Assembly: GCA_015680685.1 (NCBI GenBank)
Contig: MNCI01004801.1
Coordinates: 521,468 to 585,467 of the forward strand
Source of the DNA: Gnetum montanum
Taxonomy: Eukaryota > Streptophyta > Gnetopsida > Gnetales > Gnetaceae
Direction: 5' to 3'
Length of the DNA: 64,000 nt
The stretch's first letter is position 1; every line of letters begins with the position of its first letter. The position numbers and the translations under genes are program-made. Below, piece after piece: positions 57,955 through 64,000 of this stretch. The notes below the pieces were generated by a model. That model did no database searches. It was not told the DNA's origin and saw nothing but the letters and a program-made list of their open reading frames with translations.

Positions 57955-58990
57955 ATGAAGAAAAGACCTTTCTTTAAAAACAATAGTCCAACCAAGCCCT
58001 TGCAATTACAAGCAGCTGATTCCTTAGATGCCTCAGTATCAATCAAAACTTCAGAGCCTCCTTCAACTCAACCATTGCACTCAACACATATGGTCATGCT
58101 AACACATGCCATCACTGATTGGATCAAAGCTGACCACCTTCCCAGGAAATTCTCTAATCCTAGGAGTCCCGTAATATACTTACAAATCGCTGGAAATGTG
58201 TCATGCAAGGCTCTTTTGGATTCAGGTTTCGGTGTCAACATGATTTTTCAAGAAATGTACAAGGCCTGGACCCTACCTCCATTGAAAAAGAGCAACATCT
58301 ATCTAGAGTGGCTAACCAGTCCATCACTGTCCCATTGGGATTGGTGGAAGACATTGTTACCACTATTTATGGATGGTCGTACCCAGCTGACTTCCTAGTG
58401 ATTCAGGTAAAAATGGTAAAGAGGAATTCCCAATCATAATGGGAAGAACATGGCTAAGCACTATCAATGCACGCCTAGGAATCCACAATCTTTCCTTAGA
58501 AATATCAAAGGAAAATACATTCAGAAAGATTGAGAAGAAGAAAGTTCTGTGCATCGCATACAGTGACACAGGATGTAATTGCATGCAGAGATCATGGTTT
58601 GTGCAAAGTTTAGCATTGCCTGTATGCAATCAGTGTGCACAAGTGATTAACATACAAAGATGCTTGTATGCAGTAGCCACATGACAAGAAGACACCCAAT
58701 GGCTGACAGCTAATCAAGAAAGCAGTTCACTCATATGCATGAAACCAACTGAGGGTTTGACTTGTGCTTACATTGATAGCATAGATGCATTAGAGCAAGT
58801 CCACCACCAACTTCTAAGCTTTAACCTTGAAAATATCAACTGGGGAAAGTTGAAAATCCCTAAGAAATTTAAGTAGGAGCCCCTCGAGCTAAAACCATTG
58901 CCCACCGATATGGAATACATGTTCCTTAAAAATGGAAAACTGGTAATTATCAACACTAAGCTTTCTCCTCAACAGAAAGAAGAACTGCTA
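57955..58990 (+). pseudogene. AU-3 protease and linker
   Basis: MLTHAITDWIKADHLPRKFS and SPVIYLQIAGNVSCKALLDS lead into DSGFGVNMI, so the catalytic triplet is kept. The frame shifts near 58,260-58,300. GWSYPADFLVIQ (about 58,370-58,410) and MGRTWLSTINARLG (58,439 on) complete the domain in two further frames. A linker (LEQVHHQLLSFNLENINWGK, MEYMFLKNGKLVIINTKL equivalent) follows to RT. Confidence 0.75.
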
Positions 58991-59066
58991 AAGGTAATAA
59001 ATAAATGGTGAATGAATTGGAATAGATCCTAGGATATGCCAACATAGAATTTGCACTAACCCCTCC

Positions 59067-60479
59067 ATGAAGCCTCAAAGACAACCACATAGGCGATTGA
59101 ACCCTAAGCTGAAGCAAGTAGTTAAGGAAGAAATCGAACAGCTTCCCAAGGCTGGGTTCATATACCCCATTGCTGATAGCAAATGGATTAGCCCCTTAGT
59201 TATTGTGCCTAAAAAGGGAGGCAAATGGAGGGTGTGCATAGATTTCAAGCTACTAAATATGGCAACATTCAAAGATCACTTTCCATTGCCATTTGTCAAC
59301 CAAGCCTTAGACACCATTGTAGGGCATCACTATTACAGTTTTCTGAATGGATATAGCAGATATAAGCAAATACAAATAGCCTCAGAAGACCAAGCCAAGA
59401 CTACGTTCACCAGTCCTTAGGAAACATTCGCATACAAATAGATGTTGTTTGGCTTGTGCAATGCCTCTGCAACATTTCAACGACTAGTTCTAAGCATCTT
59501 CCAATAGCAGATAGGAAATGGTGTAGAAGTCTTTATGGACAATTTCTCCACCTATGGAGAAAACTTTGATTAAGCCTTGGACCGGTTAGAGAAAGTGTTA
59601 AAAAGATGTGTAGAAACTAATTTGAGGCTCAACTAGCAAAAAAGCCATTTCATGGTCCAAGAAGGCGTAGTACTAGGGCACAAAATCTCACACACAAGGA
59701 TAGAGGTAGACCTTAAGAAAATCAAAATTATCCAATGAATTACCCGTCAACTAGAAACTATCAAAGATATTCAATCATTTCTTGGACATGTTGACTACTA
59801 TAGGAGATTTATTGAGAACTTTTCAAAGGTTGTCAAACCATTAGTGGAATTAATGAAAAAGGACATGCCTTTCGAATGGACCAGGGAATGCGAACTAGCT
59901 TTCCAAACTCTGAAACAGAAGCTAGTAGAAACACCCATTCTACAACTAACTGGTCCAAACCATTCCATATCATGATTGATACATCCAACTATGCCTTAGG
60001 AGCCGTACTTACACAGTTAGATGATCAAAAGCATCCTTACTACATCCACTGTATTAGGATATAAAGTATATATACATGCAGATCATAGTGTAATCTAATT
60101 CCTCATAAATAAGCCAATGGTAAGCCCTTGTATCATATGATGGCTTGTAATCTTACAAGAGTTCAATTTAATGATGATCGATCGCAAGGGCACTGAGAAT
60201 GTAGTTGCTAATCATTTATCTCGGTTGCGATGGGACAACAAAGAGGATGAGTATCTAGTTTCTAATCATTTTCTTGATAAATTCCTCTTTGTTGGTGTAG
60301 TGAATAATCAATCACCCATGGAGACAAACTGGTATAGTAGCATTTTTACCTATCTCCTCACCCAAAAAACACCACAAGAGTTAAACCTTAAGAAGAAACA
60401 ACAGTTTGTTCACCGAGCCAAGTACTTTATGGAGATCAATGGGAAACTTTACAAAGTGTGTTTTGATGGCTTGGTTTGA
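59067..60479 (+). pseudogene. AU-3 reverse transcriptase and RNase H
   Basis: RT: open from 59,067 (RLNPKLKQVVKEEIEQLPKA, WISPLVIVPKKGGKWRVCID) to 59,420, then after stops LFGLCNASATFQR, the active-site box FMDNFSTYG (59,532-59,558), VVLGHKIS and FLGHVDYYRRFIENF. The second Asp of the box is Asn. RNase H: HADHSVI and MMIDRKGTENVVANHLSRL (60,171 on). The connection to integrase is open to 60,479. Most of the region keeps one frame with stop codons. Confidence 0.83.
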
Positions 60480-61680
60480 TGGTGTGTTCTTGATATAGAT
60501 CAACTGTGAGTTCTCCAAGATGCTCATGAGGGTCCTTGTGAGGGTTATTATGCTAGGAGACAAACGACCATCAAGATCTTGCTTGCAGGATATTATTGGC
60601 CTACATTATTTTGGGATGCCCATCGTTTCATCTAATCTTGTGAGCGCTGTCAACATGATGGGGGAATAACTGCTAGAATGGAGGGTCCGCAACAATGGAT
60701 TCAACCATTAGAACCCTTCGACATTTGGGGAATTGATTTTATGGGGCTAATTACACCAGTGTCCAATAGAAAAGCTTATATTATTGTTGCCATTGATTAC
60801 CTAACAAAATGGGCTAAAGCAGCTGCTGTTAAAGATTGTACATCATCTATAGCTACATGATTTGTTCAACAACAAATCATAAACAGATTTGGTGTACCGC
60901 ATACACTTATTTCAAATAATGGTACATACTTCACAAGTGTAACTTTTTGGAAATTAATGCAACGCTTAGGGGTTGAGCATAAATTGACTAAACCATACCC
61001 ACCCCCAAGTGAATTGTCAAGCAGAAGTCACCAACAGGGAGATTATGAAGATATTGACAAAAACCATTAACAAGTTTAGGCAAGACTAGAGCACTAAACT
61101 GAATGATGCTCTTTGGGCATACTGCTCCACATGGAAACTCCCTATAAGCTACTCTCCCTATGAGTTAGTGCACGGTAAATTACCAACGCTTCCCATTGAA
61201 ACTGAGCTCCGTACACTATCCATGGCATGTGACCTCAACCTTGACCTTAATCTAGCACAGGAACAACAATTAGTAACCCTTAACTTGCTAGATGAAAACT
61301 GATTAGCTACCTTGTCATCTAATGAATTACACAATGCCTTCAATAAACAATGTCATGACCTAAGAATTAGGAAAGTTAAATATCAGCCACGAGATAAGGT
61401 TCCTTACTTGAATCCCACACATGTGCCACAACATACTAAATTTCAAACACTGTGGGAAGAACCTTATATTATTTATGCAACTTTTCCTTCAAGGGCCATG
61501 ATAATATACAAACCTAAGAGCTCAGATAAGAAACTTTTGGTCAACGTGCAACAAACCAAACCTTTTCATAAGTTTAGGATAGCCAGTACACATGCTATCT
61601 CTATTAGTGGACAACCTTGCTCACTATTTCGGATCTCCTCCTTCCAACTTAATCATGGAGGAGATAGCTACCTATGCTAA
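60480..61680 (+). pseudogene. AU-3 integrase
   Basis: The zinc region is LQDAHEGPCEGYYARR ... SCERCQHDGG; the second His is Tyr. The core is WGIDFMGLITPVSN, IDYLTKWAKAAAVKDCTSS, then LISNNGTYFTSVTF, where the second catalytic Asp is Asn. Near 61,000 a frameshift disrupts the Glu region. The C-terminal part (61,312-61,680: LWEEPYIIYATFPSRAMIIY, LLVNVQQTKPFHKFR) is in another frame. Confidence 0.82.
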
Positions 61681-63600
61681 CCATTTTAGGCCCTCAATTC
61701 TTTTTGAATTTTTGTTTTACACATTTTTTTTCACATATTTTTCCAACTTTTCTTATTTTTGTTTTACACCATCGTTCATATTTTTACTATTTGTTTGATT
61801 GCTTGATTTACTTTTATTCATCATCCAATAAGTGCTCATGATGGTGGATTGAATTATATCATATTAATTGCTAATGTTTGGTTTTAACCATTGAATTATG
61901 ATGCTGATATTAAGGTATGGTTCTTTTGGTAAAACAGGCAATGAGTCCACACTGGCCACTCATCCATACAACTTTATGATCTCCTTTGGCTTGGAATTGT
62001 ATAGTCCCCTTTTTCTAAGTAAACTTTCAATGAATTGGTGGCTGGGTACTTTTCAAACTAAGAAAAGACTCAAAGGATAAAAAGGGTGTGACTTCAAGGC
62101 AATTTGATGCATTTGTGCTAGCCATTCTCTTGGGTGCTTGGATGTTTTTTTCTTGGGTTTTTCACCATTCTGAAATTGTTCATAAATCAGGAAGCTAAGT
62201 AAATAAAAATAAGTCTTTGGATGGTGTGGTTCTCACACAAAAAAAAACAAAAACAAAAACAAAAAAAAAAGAGAAAAAGATGAGAATTCAAAGCACACCC
62301 CTTAAACATAATAAAGCAATATAAGTTACAAGTGCTGGTTATGGCACTGGAAAGACATGTTACCCATGCTTGAAGGTTCCCTCTAAATAAGGCCCTTTCT
62401 CACTTCCTGCTTCTCCATCTTGCTCTCCTCGGAATGGTAGTGACTTTTTGTGGAAGCATTCTTGTTGCTTCAAGTGGATGGATTGGCCAAGTGTATTAAT
62501 GCGAGGTCACTGGATGTTGTTTGTTTGAGTCTGGATTTGGGATGAGTTTTACTTAGTCACATTAACCATAAAGTACACAAGGGACTTTACACAACCTTGT
62601 TCTTAGAATTCCATTCCATTCTCTCCTCTCCATCTTTCTTCCCATTTTTCCACCTCATTGTCGATTCTATCGTTAGTCCATTTTTGGGTTGATGCATTGT
62701 TTTTCTTTGGTGAATTCTTGTGGGTAAATTTTTAACTCTTGCTTCTAAATGACATTCCTAAAGCCTACAGACTCTTTGGTTTATGGGTTTGTCATGGCAT
62801 AAAAGGCATGATCCTGCTTTGGGGAGGACCCACTGGCATTCCTTTTTGATGTAATTGTTAAGTTCTTTTCCTTAAACATTTTCTACAATCAATCATCTCT
62901 TGTTTCATCCCCATTCATAACATCCATTTTATTGGTGTTGCCGTTGTTATTTTTTCCCATCTTTCTTGTTCCTCATACTTTTCCATCTTATAGCTACCAG
63001 AGGTTCGCTCTTAGTCGTGGGGGCCCTGGCACAAATTTTTCAATTTTCTCCATTTTACTGTTTGCCTAACCCCTACACCTTCGGTAGTCACCTGTGATAA
63101 ATCTTCAAACCAATTTTTTCCATAACCACAACTTAGCCAATGCGCTTCATATCGAGGCAAGGTATCAACTACATTGTGCTTTATCTATCCTTGCTCATTT
63201 GTGACTGTGTTGTATGTGCAAATGACAATCATACAAATAATGGACTGAGCTTGGAAAAAGCACTCAGGATGGATTAGAACTAGAGCGTTTACGAAAGGAG
63301 CAAGTTTGGTAGCATGGCTATGGATAAACAACAGAAGGTGCAATCTTGGCATTGGCGACAACACGCTTCATCTTTTTTCTCTCTCTCTTTCTCTTCAAGC
63401 TGCCAAATAAAGGCTTGGATGTCATTTATGTACAACTGTTCACCACAATAGTCATGAACACTAATGTTGTAATATGCTTATTGATCCATTCACTAGACAC
63501 GTTGAGTCTGTCATCCCATTCCACCTTCAGTTTTCAATTAGTCAATAATCTCATACCTTTCCAATATTTTGTAAGGAACTCGAGGACGAGTTTTCATTCA
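61681..63600 (+). other. AU-3 post-pol tail (no gene seen)
   Basis: About 1.9 kb with no supported protein: there is no envelope-like frame and no ORF2. It shares blocks with AU-1 (15,265-15,830) and with the NA middle segments. A polypurine-like GTCGTGGGGGCCC lies at 63,014-63,026. A-rich sequence at 62,240-62,270. Confidence 0.6.
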
Positions 63601-63602
63601 GT

Positions 63603-63612
63603 CATGGGGGTA
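63603..63612 (+). other. AU-3 polypurine tract
   Basis: CATGGGGGTA directly before the 3' LTR, preceded by GAGTTTTCATTCAGT, which is nearly identical in NA-3. Confidence 0.7.
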
Positions 63613-64000
63613 TGATGAGGGTAGTTACTCTAGAAGTTTATTCTAATTATTAGAGCAGTTACTCTAGCAATTTATTCTAATTATTAGAGTGGTTACTCTA
63701 ATTATTAGAGTAGTTGCTCCCAAGCCTATAAATACAGTGCCTAGGCGCACAATTAAAAAATAAGTCTTTTAGCAGTTAAGTAGTGAAACTCTTGTAGTCT
63801 GTTTGAAAATAAGAGTATTTTCCAAGTGCCCGCAATAGGAGGTCTAAGTGTGGATGGATCTTTATTCGAGCATTGTATACGTGAGCACACCTTGTGTATA
63901 GCAATAAAGACGAGCTCTTCGATTCATCCTTACAGCACTTGAGATTTGTTTTCTTACTCATTTCTTTTATTTTATTTTCTTATGCACTTATTTTATTTTA
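63613..64000 (+). repeat. AU-3 3' LTR, truncated by window end
   Basis: Starts TGATGAGGGTAG. It has two 34-base units (63,624-63,657 and 63,658-63,691) and the short unit (63,692-63,712), one unit fewer than the 5' LTR. TATA box TATAAATA near 63,727, AATAAA near 63,902. Confidence 0.88.

Larger units (their letters stand above)
54516..64000 (+). mobile_element. AU-3: gag-pol Ty3/gypsy element, runs off the right edge
   Basis: 5' LTR 54,516-55,424, primer site, gag, protease, RT, RNase H, integrase, 2 kb post-pol tail, polypurine tract and the first 388 bases of the 3' LTR. The internal part is 8,188 bases. LTR ends are TGATGAG...CTCATCA, as in NA and AU-1. All genes carry stops or frameshifts. 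The expected left duplication is GGGTT (54,511-54,515); the right one is outside the window. Confidence 0.88.

Noticed and set aside
61592-61798. Hydrophobic frame after AU-3 integrase considered as an envelope-like gene
   Set aside because: Short, T-rich, and not kept as a frame in AU-1 at 15,626-15,860 beyond composition.

Overview
This is a gene-poor, transposon-rich stretch of plant nuclear DNA. The only host-type gene is a broken germin-like protein (plant cupin) at the left edge. The rest is stacked LTR retrotransposons of plant Ty3/gypsy (Athila-like and chromovirus) and Ty1/copia types. No tRNA, rRNA, CRISPR or bacterial features were seen. The sequence does not identify the species. 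There is one 260-base assembly gap.

Layout. 1-601: germin-like pseudogene (-). 873-3,189 and 11,985-13,849: the two halves of an Athila-like gypsy element (-), split by a complete element, NA-1 (+, 3,195-11,979, target duplication TTTGA). 13,853-15,264: LTR and AT-rich DNA. 15,265-23,014: AU-1, a decayed gag-pol gypsy element (-), inserted in the gag of a related fragment, AU-2 (23,015 to about 25,210). 25,211-28,600: non-coding, with the gap. 28,600-30,275: chromovirus pol fragment (-). 30,276-30,678 and 38,259-40,439: the two halves of a copia element (-), split inside its integrase by NA-2 (-, 30,684-38,253, duplication CTTCC). 40,442-43,982 and 52,626-54,510: AT-rich DNA with an unrecognised coding relic, split by NA-3 (-, 43,988-52,620, duplication GAAAC). 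54,516 to the end: AU-3, a gag-pol element (+) whose 3' LTR runs off the window.

The most notable content is the family NA-1, NA-2, NA-3. Each copy has LTRs starting TGATGAG and ending CTCATCA (or a mutated form), a tRNA-Asp-like primer site, a gag with an unusual zinc knuckle, and no pol. Each then carries a second long gene, ORF2, with a domain like the 'putative plant transposon protein' family (PF20167-like) followed by a long coiled coil. Upstream of ORF2 lies a module of palindromic GATATCG repeats. In NA-1 and NA-2 it sits next to a TATA box, as in the element's own LTRs; in NA-3 an (AT)16 run takes the place of the TATA box. A conserved TACTAAY branch-like motif and a TTGCAG acceptor sit directly before the ORF2 start codon. 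ORF2 therefore looks like a separately transcribed, spliced cargo gene.

AU-1, AU-2 and AU-3 look like the autonomous relatives: they share LTR termini, primer site and gag, and AU-3 shares the post-pol tail and polypurine tract. The NA family can be read as an AU-type element that lost pol and gained ORF2. All copies here are broken by stop codons. In NA-1 both ORFs keep one frame and are broken only by stops.
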